Shown here: one piece after another, positions 30,920 through 39,498 of the stretch
Numbering within the stretch: the first letter of the stretch is position 1
How the letters are laid out: each line of letters opens with the position of its first letter
Assembly (NCBI GenBank): GCA_945877365.1
Contig: CAMCRV010000007.1
Location: 1-64,000, forward strand
DNA: 64,000 nt
Reading direction: 5' to 3'
Origin: an uncultured Clostridia bacterium
Lineage (GTDB): Bacteria; Bacillota; Clostridia; Oscillospirales; Oscillospiraceae
Translations under genes and position numbers: made by a program
The notes under the pieces: model-generated
The model's database searches: none
What the model was told of the DNA's origin: nothing
Seen by the model: only the letters and a program-made list of their open reading frames with translations

Positions 30920-32729
30920 GGAGCATAACCTCCTGAGCGGGAAGTGTAAAGGTAAAGACGGTGCCCCGGGGGGAATTGTCGTCCACCTCCATCCGGCCGC
31001 CGTGGGCAACGACGATGGAGCGGCACAGGCTCAGCCCCAGACCGAGACTCCGGCGGCTGTCGGCGATGGGATTGCTGCCGGTGTAGAACATCTGAAATAT
31101 CCGGCTTTTTTCGGCATCCGGAATGCCGGGGCCGTCGTCCGCCACGGAAAAAACCGCAGTCTCCCCCTGACGGCAGGTGGAAACGGCGATGGCGGAGCCG
31201 GCGGGGGTGTATTTGATGGCGTTGTCCAGCAGATTGATGAGCACCTGCACAATGAGCCGGGCGTCGCACCTGGCCAGCAGCAGCTCGTCCTGATGGATAA
31301 CCGTGATGGTATGTTCGGATTTTTTGCGGCTGATGTGCTGCATGGCCTCGGCCACCAGCTCCTGCGCCAGCTGGGGCTGGGTGCGCAGCTTCATCCGTCC
31401 CTCCTCGATCCGGGTGACAGCCAGCAGATTTTCCACCAGATTGTACAGCCACTGGGCATCGTCGTAGATGTCGCTGTACATCTGGTGCCGGGTGTCCGGG
31501 GGCAGGCTGTCCGAGCCGGACAGCAGGATGCCGGCGTTGCCGGAGATGGCGGTGAGGGGGGTGCGCAGGTCGTGGGAGATGGAGCGCAGCAGGTTTGCCC
31601 GGAGCTGTTCATTCTGAGCCAGCAGCTTGGCCTCCTCCTTCTCCCGGGTGTTGCGGCTGTTTTCCAGCACCAGGGCACATTCACCCAGTATGGACAGCAG
31701 AATGCTGCTTTCAAAGGCCTCCAGCGGCTCGGCACCTGCGATGCGGACGCTGCCGTAGAGCCGGTCATTGACCCGGATGGGATAGCGCAGGGAATCGCCC
31801 TCCGCCGGGATATCCTCCCCGGGGCAGACGGTGATCTGCCGGTTCAGCAGCTTGTACAGCTGGGAGCGGGCCACCTGAAAGATGGCGTCCTCGGACTGCG
31901 CCTTTTGCAGCATCTGGCTGGTTTCCAGCAGCAGATTGGTGCGGTAGGCCGCCCGGGTGGACTGGGTCACCTGACTTTTCAGCTTGTCCGTCAGGGTGCC
32001 CATCATCAGGGCGGCCACAATCAGAATCAGGAAGGTCATGGGCGCACCGTGCTCATAGACCCGCAGGGACAGCCGGGGGGTGGTGAAGCAGTAGTTGAAC
32101 ACCAGCACGCTGCCCAGCGCCGACAGGATATAGCTGATCCGGGTGGAGGTGGCTACGGAAGTCAGCAGCACCGCCAGCAGATAGATGGCCATGATATTGG
32201 CCTCCGTAAAGCCCACCTGAGAGAATACATAGCTCAAAACCGTGGCCAGCGCCAGCAGGGCGGCAGTGATTCCCAGATCCCGAAGGAGAAACCGGGGCTT
32301 TGGCGGAAGGGGGCGGTAGGTGGGGGTGGTGCTGGCATCGGGAATGATATGGATGTCCATCCCCGGGGCGATGGTGATGAGCTTCTCCGTCAGGGTGGGC
32401 TTGCTCCAGGGGTGCTTGCGCCGGGCGGCGCTGCGTCCGATGACGATTTTGGTGACCCCGGACAGCCGGGCGTACTCTGCAATCTGATAGGACACATCAT
32501 CGCCGAACACCGTTTCCACCGTGGCACCCAGCCCCTGCGCCAGCAGGGTGTGCTGCCGCAGTCGGGTCTTATCCTCCTGAGCGAGGTTTACATAACCGGG
32601 AGTCCGGACGAACAGGGCGGTGAACCGGCAGCCGAAGGCCTGAGCCATGGTGGCGGCGGTACGGATGATCCGGGCGTTGGAGGGCGCGGGGGACAGACAG
32701 GCGAGAATATGTTCTGCAGACTGTTCCAT
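30912..32729 (-). CDS. kdpD: KdpD-like sensor kinase lacking the N-terminal KdpD domain
   Basis: This 605-aa protein is short compared with E. coli KdpD (about 895 aa). It begins directly with the universal-stress-protein-like domain (about 5-125), so the N-terminal ATP-binding KdpD regulatory domain is absent. Four membrane helices (about 155-260), a GAF-like region, HisKA with SHDLRTPLTAISGN (about 383) and HATPase with NLLDNAIKYTP and LGLGLSLCRSI follow. It is co-transcribed with kdpE by overlap. The missing domain changes how potassium or c-di-AMP could be sensed. Confidence 0.92.
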   Translation of the reverse strand: MEQSAEHILACLSPAPSNARIIRTAATMAQAFGCRFTALFVRTPGYVNLAQEDKTRLRQHTLLAQGLGATVETVFGDDVSYQIAEYARLSGVTKIVIGRSAARRKHPWSKPTLTEKLITIAPGMDIHIIPDASTTPTYRPLPPKPRFLLRDLGITAALLALATVLSYVFSQVGFTEANIMAIYLLAVLLTSVATSTRISYILSALGSVLVFNYCFTTPRLSLRVYEHGAPMTFLILIVAALMMGTLTDKLKSQVTQSTRAAYRTNLLLETSQMLQKAQSEDAIFQVARSQLYKLLNRQITVCPGEDIPAEGDSLRYPIRVNDRLYGSVRIAGAEPLEAFESSILLSILGECALVLENSRNTREKEEAKLLAQNEQLRANLLRSISHDLRTPLTAISGNAGILLSGSDSLPPDTRHQMYSDIYDDAQWLYNLVENLLAVTRIEEGRMKLRTQPQLAQELVAEAMQHISRKKSEHTITVIHQDELLLARCDARLIVQVLINLLDNAIKYTPAGSAIAVSTCRQGETAVFSVADDGPGIPDAEKSRIFQMFYTGSNPIADSRRSLGLGLSLCRSIVVAHGGRMEVDDNSPRGTVFTFTLPAQEVMLHE

Positions 32730-32750
32730 AAAAACACCCCCTTGAAGGAA

Positions 32751-33012
32751 TTGACAATTGACAGTTGACAGTTGACAATGTGAATGAATTGCTGAAAAAG
32801 GACCAATGCAGGAAACGGATCGATCCTGTCATCCTGAGCGAGTGAAACGAGTCGAAGGATCTTTGCATTTGCCTGCTGTACGCACTGCACACAAGGCATC
32901 CATGCCGAGGCTTTCTCCATTTCCCTTGGCTCCAGTCGGAATGACACACACTTTTTGACACGCCGGATTGACAGCTGATCATTGTCAATTTTCCATTGTC
33001 AATTGTCAATTA
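32751..33012. repeat. GACAATT-type element A6 with a nested REP-like family C copy
   Basis: GACAATT/GACAGTT runs at 32751-32782 and their complements at 32972-33012 flank a family C repeat at 32825-32948 (cctgtcatcctgagcg to tcggaatgacac). One element therefore appears inserted in, or captured by, the other. It fills the gap between kdpD and the 44-aa ORF. Confidence 0.75.
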
Positions 33013-33015
33013 AAA

Positions 33016-33150
33016 CTATTCTACCACATCTTCCCCGGAATTTCCATCCTGCATGGGGTGATCTTCCAGAAATTTGTCCAATTTTTGCAGGCTTCGGAAC
33101 AGGACGGCCAGTCCGGCAAAAAGGGCGAGGGCTGTAATCAGAATTTGCAT
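33016..33150 (-). CDS. 44-aa single-span membrane peptide next to trkA
   Basis: The ATG at 33150 lies 21 bases after the trkA stop, with GGAGGAG at good spacing. Residues 1-18 (MQILITALALFAGLAVLF) form a hydrophobic helix, followed by a charged amphipathic part and an acidic tail ending EDVVE. Position and strong ribosome binding site suggest a real small subunit or regulator of the potassium system, loosely like KdpF in size. It is not a recognised family. Confidence 0.6.
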   Translation of the reverse strand: MQILITALALFAGLAVLFRSLQKLDKFLEDHPMQDGNSGEDVVE

Positions 33151-33170
33151 CTGCGCTCCTCCTTCCGGCG

Positions 33171-33818
33171 CTAGATTTTAAAGCACTTTTGCAGGTCTTT
33201 ATATTTGCCCATGACCATCAGGGTGTTGTCCTCCCCCAGCAGGGTGTCGGGGGTGATGAAGGCATCCATGGCGCTGCCGGTTTTCACCGCCAGAATGTTG
33301 ATGCTGAATTTCTTTCGGATGTCCAGCTGGCCGATGGTCTTGCCCAGCCATGCCTTGGGGATGGAGACCTCAAAAATGGCATGGTCGCCCCCTATGTCGA
33401 TGTAGTCCAGAATGTGATTTGCGCTGCACCGGATGGCCGTCCATCGAGCCAGCTGCTTTTCGGGATAGACCACCTCGTCGGCACCGTTGCGCAGCAGCAG
33501 CTTTTCCTGCAGGTCGGTGGCTGCCCGGGAGATCACCCGGCGGGCGCCCATGTCCTTCAGCAGGCAGGTGGTTTCCAGAGAGCTTTGGAAATCGTCGCCG
33601 ATGGCCACGATGCACACATCATAGTTGTCTACCCCCAGGGAGTGGAGAAAGGCTTCGTTGGTGCTGTCGCCAATCTGGGCGTTGGTGACGAAGGGCAGAA
33701 CCGCCTGCACCAGCTCCTCGTTCTGATCCACCGCCATCACCTGATGGTTCAGCTGATACAGCTTCTGGGCGATGTGCCTGCCGAAGCGCCCCAGACCAAT
33801 GAGCAAAATGGATTTCAT
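33171..33818 (-). CDS. trkA: TrkA/KtrA-type potassium uptake regulatory subunit
   Basis: This 215-aa cytosolic protein has an RCK_N Rossmann domain (LLIGLGRFGRHIAQKL, then AVDQNEELV) and an RCK_C domain from about residue 135. It gates a TrkH/KtrB-type K+ channel in response to nucleotides. No TrkH/KtrB gene is in the window. AGGAGG precedes the ATG. The adjacent kdpDE genes on the same strand suggest shared potassium control. Confidence 0.93.
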   Translation of the reverse strand: MKSILLIGLGRFGRHIAQKLYQLNHQVMAVDQNEELVQAVLPFVTNAQIGDSTNEAFLHSLGVDNYDVCIVAIGDDFQSSLETTCLLKDMGARRVISRAATDLQEKLLLRNGADEVVYPEKQLARWTAIRCSANHILDYIDIGGDHAIFEVSIPKAWLGKTIGQLDIRKKFSINILAVKTGSAMDAFITPDTLLGEDNTLMVMGKYKDLQKCFKI

Positions 33819-33928
33819 GGGGAGATAACCTCCTGAAATTATATTTTTTCCATGATAGTGGAGGGAATATAAAAAGGGTGTTAAGGCCGCCTGAAAGATA
33901 TAAAGATTGCGTTAAGATTTGTAGGAAT

Positions 33929-34145
33929 GTGCTTATCGGTTTTACCCAGCCGCTTGATAAATTGTCATTTGTGGGGATGCCCAAAGCCTCCCCTGTGTAA
34001 GGGGAGGTGGCAAAAATCTATTGATTTTTGCCGGAGGGGTTGTCAATCCCCCAGTCAGCTTCGCTGACAGCCCCCTTTACACAAGGGGGCCTTTGGGTGC
34101 GCCAAATAACAATTTGCCGATTTGCTGACTTATGCCGATATGCAC
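33929..34145. mobile_element. MITE-like element B3
   Basis: Begins GTGCTTATCGG and ends GCCGATATGCAC, the same inverted termini as B1, with the interior in the opposite orientation. No clear target duplication remains. It lies in the gap 33819-34241, between trkA and the BlaI-type gene. Confidence 0.85.
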
Positions 34146-34166
34146 ATTTAGAAAAGCCAAAAGGAC

Positions 34167-34221
34167 TTGACAGGAGAGGTTTAATGTGTTAAACTTCAGC
34201 CATGAGATTTAACGCGTTAAA
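34167..34221 (+). promoter_or_regulatory. Promoter and twin operators of the blaI/M56 operon
   Basis: TTGACA (34167-34172), 17 bases, TAAACT (34190-34195). Two related palindromes overlap it: GTTTAATGTGTTAAAC (34179-34194) and TTTAACGCGTTAAA (34208-34221), 28 bp between centres. They are probably autoregulatory repressor sites. They differ from the classic TACA-TGTA BlaI operator. Confidence 0.75.
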
Positions 34222-34241
34222 CCTGACAGGAGGAAATGACT

Positions 34242-34592
34242 ATGCAAACACCGAAAATTTTTGAAAGTGAATACCGCTTCTGCCTGATTCTGTGGGAGCA
34301 GGAGCCGGTGAACTCCACCCGGCTGGTGGAGCTGTGCAGGGACAGGCTGGGCTGGAGCAAAGCCACCACCTACACCGTCATTCGCCGCCTTGCCGAGCGT
34401 GGGGTGCTGAAAAATGAAAATGCCACCGTCACCAGCCTGATTTCCAAGGAGGAAGCCCAGCTCAGCGAGCTGGAGGAGCTGATGGACAAGAAATTTGAAG
34501 GCTCCCTGCCGGCTTTTATCGCCGCCTTCGGCCACAGGCAGCAGCTCAGCGATGCCGATATTGCGGAAATCCGCCGGATTATTGAAGGATAG
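34242..34592 (+). CDS. BlaI/MecI/CopY-family repressor
   Basis: This 116-aa winged-helix protein has the recognition region WSKATTYTVIRRLAERGVL and a C-terminal dimerisation/cleavage region. The ATG at 34242 is chosen over 34236 because the latter would be too close to AGGAGG. The partner M56 protease gene starts 11 bases later. It should repress its own operon from the twin palindromes upstream until cleaved. Confidence 0.93.
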   Translation: MQTPKIFESEYRFCLILWEQEPVNSTRLVELCRDRLGWSKATTYTVIRRLAERGVLKNENATVTSLISKEEAQLSELEELMDKKFEGSLPAFIAAFGHRQQLSDADIAEIRRIIEG

Positions 34593-34603
34593 GGGGGCGG
34601 ATC

Positions 34604-37339
34604 GTGGAAGCCTTATTTGTAAAGCTGTTGAATATGAGCATCACCGCCGGCTGGCTGGTTCTGGCGGTAATCGCTGTGCGGCTGGTGTTTCGCAGGGCGC
34701 CCAAATGGATGCTGTGCCTGCTGTGGGGAATGGTGGCGCTGAGATTGCTCTGTCCCTTCTCCATGGAAAGCGGCCTGAGCCTGATTCCCAGCACTCAGCC
34801 GCTGAAGCAGGAGATTGTGTTCACGGCTCCACCGGAACGGCAAGCCAGTGGGGAGATTCTGAATTCCATGGGAAGCGTGGTTCTGGAAAAAAGCCCCACC
34901 GCCCCGGCCAGAGGGGAGATTCTGGATGCCGGTGGAAATGTGGTTCTGGAAAAGGACTTGAACCCCTACAGCGCAGACCCAGAGCAGGTCTGGCTGTTTG
35001 TGCTGTCCCGGCTCTGGGCGGTGGGCGTGGGGCTGATGGTGCTGTATGCGTTCATCAGCTATCTGCTGCTGCGCCGCCGGGTGGCCACCGCCATCCCCAT
35101 GGGAAAGAATATCAAGCGCAGTGAGTTTGTGGATACCCCCTTTGTGCTGGGGCTGTTCCGCCCGGTCATTTACATTCCAGCCTGCATGGAGCCGGGGGAC
35201 ATCCCCTATGTGGTTGCCCATGAGCAGGCGCACATCCGCAGGCGCGACCACTGGTGGAAGCCGCTGGGCTTTCTGCTTCTCAGCATTTACTGGTTCAACC
35301 CGTTGCTGTGGGTGGCCTATATTTTGTTGTGCCGGGATATTGAGGCGGCCTGTGATGAAAAGGTCATCCGGGATATGCCCATGGAGAAACGCCGTGCCTA
35401 TTCCACAGCTCTGCTGCATTGCAGCATCCACCGCCGCCGGATTGCCGCCTGTCCTCTGGCCTTTGGCGAGGTGGGGGTGAAGGAACGGGTAAAAAGCGTG
35501 ATGAACTACAAAAAGCCTGCCTTCTGGGTGCTGCTGATTGCTGTGGCAATTTCCGTGGTGGTTGCCGTGTGCTTCCTCACCAACCCGATTTCTCCGGAAC
35601 TCCCGATTACGGAGGAACCGAGGGTTTTCACATGGTTTGACCGGTATTCTGCCAACCCGGAGGAGCAATATCCCAAGGAAACCGTGATGGAGCTGCCGGG
35701 AATGGCAGGAGCTTCGGTAGCCTATGACCAATCCGAGGATGAAATCCGCCTGACCACCGCCGAGGGAACACAGCCGGTGATTTCCTCGCCCTTTATGATG
35801 GAAAACATCTTCCTGACAGACCTCACTGAGGACGGCATCTGGGAAATCTGCGCCACCATCCGCACGGAGGAAACCATGCAGGTGCAGGTCTACGATGCCG
35901 CCGAAAAGCGGCTGTACACCCTGCCCAGCCCGGAAAACGGGATTTATGTGCTGACGGCCAAAGCAGACCGGTTGTGTGTGCTGGAAAAGGATGAAAACTG
36001 GAGTCAGGTGGGCTACGGTCAGCTGAGGCTTTTGGGCGGCGCCTTGCAGGTAGGGGAGATTGACCCGGAGGTTCGCGCCCTGACGGAGCAGGTGGTCTGC
36101 GTGGATATCAAGACCAATAAACACATCTGCCTGTCCTCCGGCGAAAAACGGCAGGAGATTCTTGACCTGCTCCATGGTTTGCAGGATGGGGTGGAGCCTG
36201 CCTCCCGGCAGGAGGTGGATGCCGCCCGGAAGGACACCTTCCACATTTCCCAGATCACAGTCCAGTATGCGCTGGGGCAGAGAAACCTGATTTTCTCCCG
36301 GGATTGTTCCATTCTGTGGGAGGAAAATGCCGACCTTGGCTATCGGGTTGTCAACCCGCAGCCCATCCGGGACTTTGTAACATCCGTCACCGACGGCGTT
36401 CGGGGAAAGACGGCGGTGGGAGAGCCCTTTGCAACCATGGATGCCCCATGGGACTGGTGCGCCGGAATCCACAGCAAGGCGGTGGAATCGGCACAGGCTC
36501 ATGTGTGTTTGTACGCCTACAGCAACGGCAGCAGCAGCGGCAGCAGCTCCACCGGCGGCACAATTTCCTATGATACCTTGGAGGAACTCCTTGCCATTCT
36601 CAACCGCCTGCCCAAGGATGCCTTTACCTCGGAGAAGGTGGTGAAGGGGAGAACCTACCGGGACATTCTCAACAATCAGAGGGAGAAGAATACCTCCATA
36701 GGCATTGTGGATGGGGTGAACAATCTGGGGGTGATTCTGAACTACCAGGACGGCAAAGTGACCCTGCTTCTCACCGACGAGATGGAAAAGGTGAGAGGAA
36801 AGGACGAGAGCTATCTGAATCCCACCCAGCAGTGGCTGGTGCAGGACTCGGCGCTGACGGCATTTATGGAGGAAATCACCGAGGAGCCCCCTGTGATTAC
36901 CTATTCCGTTGGCTCGGAATACGAATGGCAGGAGCCGCAGGAAATTTCCATGGGGGCGTATACCGTGAGCCTGCGCCTGATTGAAGGCTGGGAGGTTGAG
37001 AGAGTGGAAAACCCCACGGACTTCGGCATCCGCTGCCGCCCGGCTGATGTCACGGAAGGCTGGCTCTATTTCAGCTTCTGGCCGGAGGGCTATCACCCAC
37101 AGGAGGAAAACCGCCTGATTCTGGAAGGGGGCTTCTGGGAGTGGACAACGGTCACCAGCTATTCCGACGAGGCAGGAACGCCCAACAACTTCGATGTCAC
37201 CGATGCAGTTTGGTCCTATAAAAGGATTCTGCTGGACAGCGGCGAGTATGTGGTGATCAACGACGGGGCGGACAGCTGGTTCCGGGAGTATCGGGATCAG
37301 ATTGACGACACCATGCTGCTGGTGACGATTTCCGGATAA
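34604..37339 (+). CDS. M56-family membrane metallopeptidase (BlaR1-like) with large non-PBP sensor region
   Basis: This 911-aa protein starts with GTG. The N-terminal half has membrane helices at about 12-30, 35-50 and 125-150, and the zinc protease motif VAHEQAHIRRRDH at about 205. A further helix lies near 310-328. The extracellular C-terminal region of about 580 residues has no penicillin-binding SxxK-type sensor that I can find. It looks like several beta-rich repeats with Trp/Glu-rich segments. It is expected to cleave the BlaI-type repressor on an external signal, which is unlikely to be a beta-lactam. Confidence 0.88.
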   Translation: MEALFVKLLNMSITAGWLVLAVIAVRLVFRRAPKWMLCLLWGMVALRLLCPFSMESGLSLIPSTQPLKQEIVFTAPPERQASGEILNSMGSVVLEKSPTAPARGEILDAGGNVVLEKDLNPYSADPEQVWLFVLSRLWAVGVGLMVLYAFISYLLLRRRVATAIPMGKNIKRSEFVDTPFVLGLFRPVIYIPACMEPGDIPYVVAHEQAHIRRRDHWWKPLGFLLLSIYWFNPLLWVAYILLCRDIEAACDEKVIRDMPMEKRRAYSTALLHCSIHRRRIAACPLAFGEVGVKERVKSVMNYKKPAFWVLLIAVAISVVVAVCFLTNPISPELPITEEPRVFTWFDRYSANPEEQYPKETVMELPGMAGASVAYDQSEDEIRLTTAEGTQPVISSPFMMENIFLTDLTEDGIWEICATIRTEETMQVQVYDAAEKRLYTLPSPENGIYVLTAKADRLCVLEKDENWSQVGYGQLRLLGGALQVGEIDPEVRALTEQVVCVDIKTNKHICLSSGEKRQEILDLLHGLQDGVEPASRQEVDAARKDTFHISQITVQYALGQRNLIFSRDCSILWEENADLGYRVVNPQPIRDFVTSVTDGVRGKTAVGEPFATMDAPWDWCAGIHSKAVESAQAHVCLYAYSNGSSSGSSSTGGTISYDTLEELLAILNRLPKDAFTSEKVVKGRTYRDILNNQREKNTSIGIVDGVNNLGVILNYQDGKVTLLLTDEMEKVRGKDESYLNPTQQWLVQDSALTAFMEEITEEPPVITYSVGSEYEWQEPQEISMGAYTVSLRLIEGWEVERVENPTDFGIRCRPADVTEGWLYFSFWPEGYHPQEENRLILEGGFWEWTTVTSYSDEAGTPNNFDVTDAVWSYKRILLDSGEYVVINDGADSWFREYRDQIDDTMLLVTISG

Positions 37340-37345
37340 CCGCCA

Positions 37346-37382
37346 AAAAGTCCACAGATTCGGGAAGAATCTGTGGACTTTT
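37346..37382. terminator. Bidirectional terminator, copy 1
   Basis: AAAAGTCCACAGATTC, gggaa, GAATCTGTGGACTTTT: a perfect 16-bp stem between the convergent M56 and membrane-protein genes. Confidence 0.95.
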
Positions 37383-37392
37383 CATCTGCTGG

Positions 37393-39351
37393 CTATCTGC
37401 CGGAGGGCACAATGCGGTACACCGTATAATCTCCGAATTGACCAAACAGTTCAAAGCCGGAGGGGACGGAACTCCTCTGGGCAAAGCCGGAGGAGCTATC
37501 CACGCAGACAAAATCGACACCGGAAAGAGTCAGTTGGTGAGCAGCCCACTGGGGCTCGTCAAAATCGGCCTTGTTGCAGAGGTCGAACTGCTGGGCGATT
37601 TCCAGAGGAGAAACGGTGCAATCCCCCACAGGCTGGTCAAAGTATTGCCGCTGGGTGTCCCGGCAGGCACCTAATATTTCAATCCGGTGGGAATACTGCC
37701 GCAGGAAGCAGTCTTTTTCAGACAGCCAGATTATCCTGACAGATCCGTCCGGCTCTGCCTGATCCAGCATGGCCTGCCCCATGGAGCACCAGAAGCTGCG
37801 CAATCCATATGGGTTGGTCTTTGCCTCTGCATTTGTTACGATACCCAAGCGATAGTTTACAGCCATACAGAAATCGGCAGGGGAGGATCTCAGAACCCCA
37901 ACCCCGGCCACAAAAAGAACAGCTGCTGTTGTGAGACCGACAACCAACTGCCTGCATTTGACAGAACATCCGCTGAATGCTTCTGCAACGGAATAAGCAA
38001 TGGAAAAGTAGATGGGAATCATCCAAAACAGGCGGAAATAAACATTTCCGGTGGAGAGATATTTGGATACGAAGGGGGTAAACAGCGGATTCAAAATTCC
38101 GGCAAACAGAGCGATGGTTCCGCCGAGAAGGATGAGCTTTGCCTTCCGGGAGCTGGACAGAAAAATATAGGCAAGGCAGAAGAGAAACAGATCCAGTATA
38201 TGGATGTTTACAGCACCTGTGAAGCTGCCTGACCAGCTGGGTTTTTCCATGGCAAGATATCGGGTTTGCTCGGTTACAACAGAAAAGTAGGCCAAGCCGG
38301 CGTAAATGATAACAGGCAGACAGGTGAGAACCAGGGGGAGGATAAGCTTTGGGATTTCCTTTCTCCGGTCAATGATCAGATAGGGAAGCCCCATGGACAG
38401 GCAGCACAGAAACGGCCAGAAAACGCCGATGATGGAGGAAGCAATGCCGGCGGTAAAAACAATCGATAAAATGCCCCAGCGTGTCCACGGGATGGGCTTC
38501 CGACCCAATTCAACAATTCCGGCACAGCCGTAGATGATGGCAGGATAAATGATAGACAGAAGAATGGACTTACCTTGGGAAGGAAATCGGATGATCCAGA
38601 AAGGGACATCACTGTGCTGATTATCCAAAAGCAGGAGCATCAGATAAACGAAGAGAAACACTAAGCCGGAGATAAGGGTGTCTGAATGTCGACTCACACT
38701 GCGGAAGGCCTGATACAGGGAACACCAGGAGACAAAATGGATAACAACAGTCAGGGTATTCCGGCTGAAAATGGTGGGGTGCATACCAAACAGGTGCGAC
38801 CAGTAGGCTTTCCAGAGTTCCAGCGTGGAGGCATCCACATTTTCAGGCATAGAGGTGTTGGAAATGCCGGACCAGATAAAGCCCTGAGGGAAATCCAGCC
38901 GGTTTTGGGAGAGGATCTCCATGACACGGGGCAGATAATAGCTGTCATCAGAGGTATCAAAGGAGAAACAGCAGGAGAGTAGAAGAGCGGCTGCCGCCAT
39001 GCCCAAAGCCAGCAGAACCATGGGCAGCTCCCTGTGGATGTTGCTCCAGACTGCCCGGATGTGGCTGCGAATCCGAAAAAACTGCGGTCTGGTCACAGAG
39101 GCAGAAAGGCCAGACAGGATAAAAAGCAGGAGAACTCCGCTATACACCCAGAACAGCAGGGTAAAGGATGTGTTGAGCCGCATCATGGGATAGGCGATTA
39201 CCTGAAATACAGCCAGAAGTGTCAAAAAACCCACCATCACGGCGTTGGTGAAGCTGAAGGGAAGCTTCAGAAGCTTCTGGACCGTAACACCGGAAAGCAA
39301 TACTGCCACCAGCAGGATGATTGCGGAAAAACAGATCATAAAATCCTCCAA
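37393..39351 (-). CDS. Large polytopic membrane protein, duplicate 1
   Basis: This 652-aa protein has about 12 membrane helices and a soluble C-terminal domain of about 130 residues. The loop DDSYYLPRVMEIL after the fourth helix carries acidic residues, as in GT-C-type glycosyltransferases that use lipid-linked sugars. I infer a surface-glycan role from this and from the glycan operon next door. The family may be DUF6077, which I am not sure of. GAGGATTTT precedes the ATG. N-terminal residues 1-68 and the last 130 or so are almost identical to duplicate 2; the middle is diverged. Confidence 0.75.
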   Translation of the reverse strand: MEDFMICFSAIILLVAVLLSGVTVQKLLKLPFSFTNAVMVGFLTLLAVFQVIAYPMMRLNTSFTLLFWVYSGVLLLFILSGLSASVTRPQFFRIRSHIRAVWSNIHRELPMVLLALGMAAAALLLSCCFSFDTSDDSYYLPRVMEILSQNRLDFPQGFIWSGISNTSMPENVDASTLELWKAYWSHLFGMHPTIFSRNTLTVVIHFVSWCSLYQAFRSVSRHSDTLISGLVFLFVYLMLLLLDNQHSDVPFWIIRFPSQGKSILLSIIYPAIIYGCAGIVELGRKPIPWTRWGILSIVFTAGIASSIIGVFWPFLCCLSMGLPYLIIDRRKEIPKLILPLVLTCLPVIIYAGLAYFSVVTEQTRYLAMEKPSWSGSFTGAVNIHILDLFLFCLAYIFLSSSRKAKLILLGGTIALFAGILNPLFTPFVSKYLSTGNVYFRLFWMIPIYFSIAYSVAEAFSGCSVKCRQLVVGLTTAAVLFVAGVGVLRSSPADFCMAVNYRLGIVTNAEAKTNPYGLRSFWCSMGQAMLDQAEPDGSVRIIWLSEKDCFLRQYSHRIEILGACRDTQRQYFDQPVGDCTVSPLEIAQQFDLCNKADFDEPQWAAHQLTLSGVDFVCVDSSSGFAQRSSVPSGFELFGQFGDYTVYRIVPSGR

Positions 39352-39368
39352 AACGATAAATATGAAAT

Positions 39369-39397
39369 ATTATATCAGCGGTAAAAACAGGTGTCAA
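39369..39397 (-). promoter_or_regulatory. Consensus promoter of duplicate 1
   Basis: The minus strand reads TTGACA, 17 bases, TATAAT: an exact sigma-A consensus, 18 bases before the ATG at 39351. Confidence 0.85.
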
Positions 39398-39451
39398 GTA
39401 AACAGGGAAAAGCGGTGACCTTTCGCAGCAGTGATTTCCGGATAACCGCCA

Positions 39452-39488
39452 AAAAGTCCACAGATTCGGGAAGAATCTGTGGACTTTT
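39452..39488. terminator. Terminator, copy 2
   Basis: Exact copy of the hairpin at 37346-37382, carried along by the duplication. It now ends the upstream duplicate gene. Confidence 0.95.
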
Positions 39489-39498
39489 CATCTGCTGG

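Noticed and set aside
34604-37339. Beta-lactam sensor BlaR1
   Set aside because: The M56 protease domain fits, but I find no penicillin-binding SxxK/SxN/KTG set in the external region.
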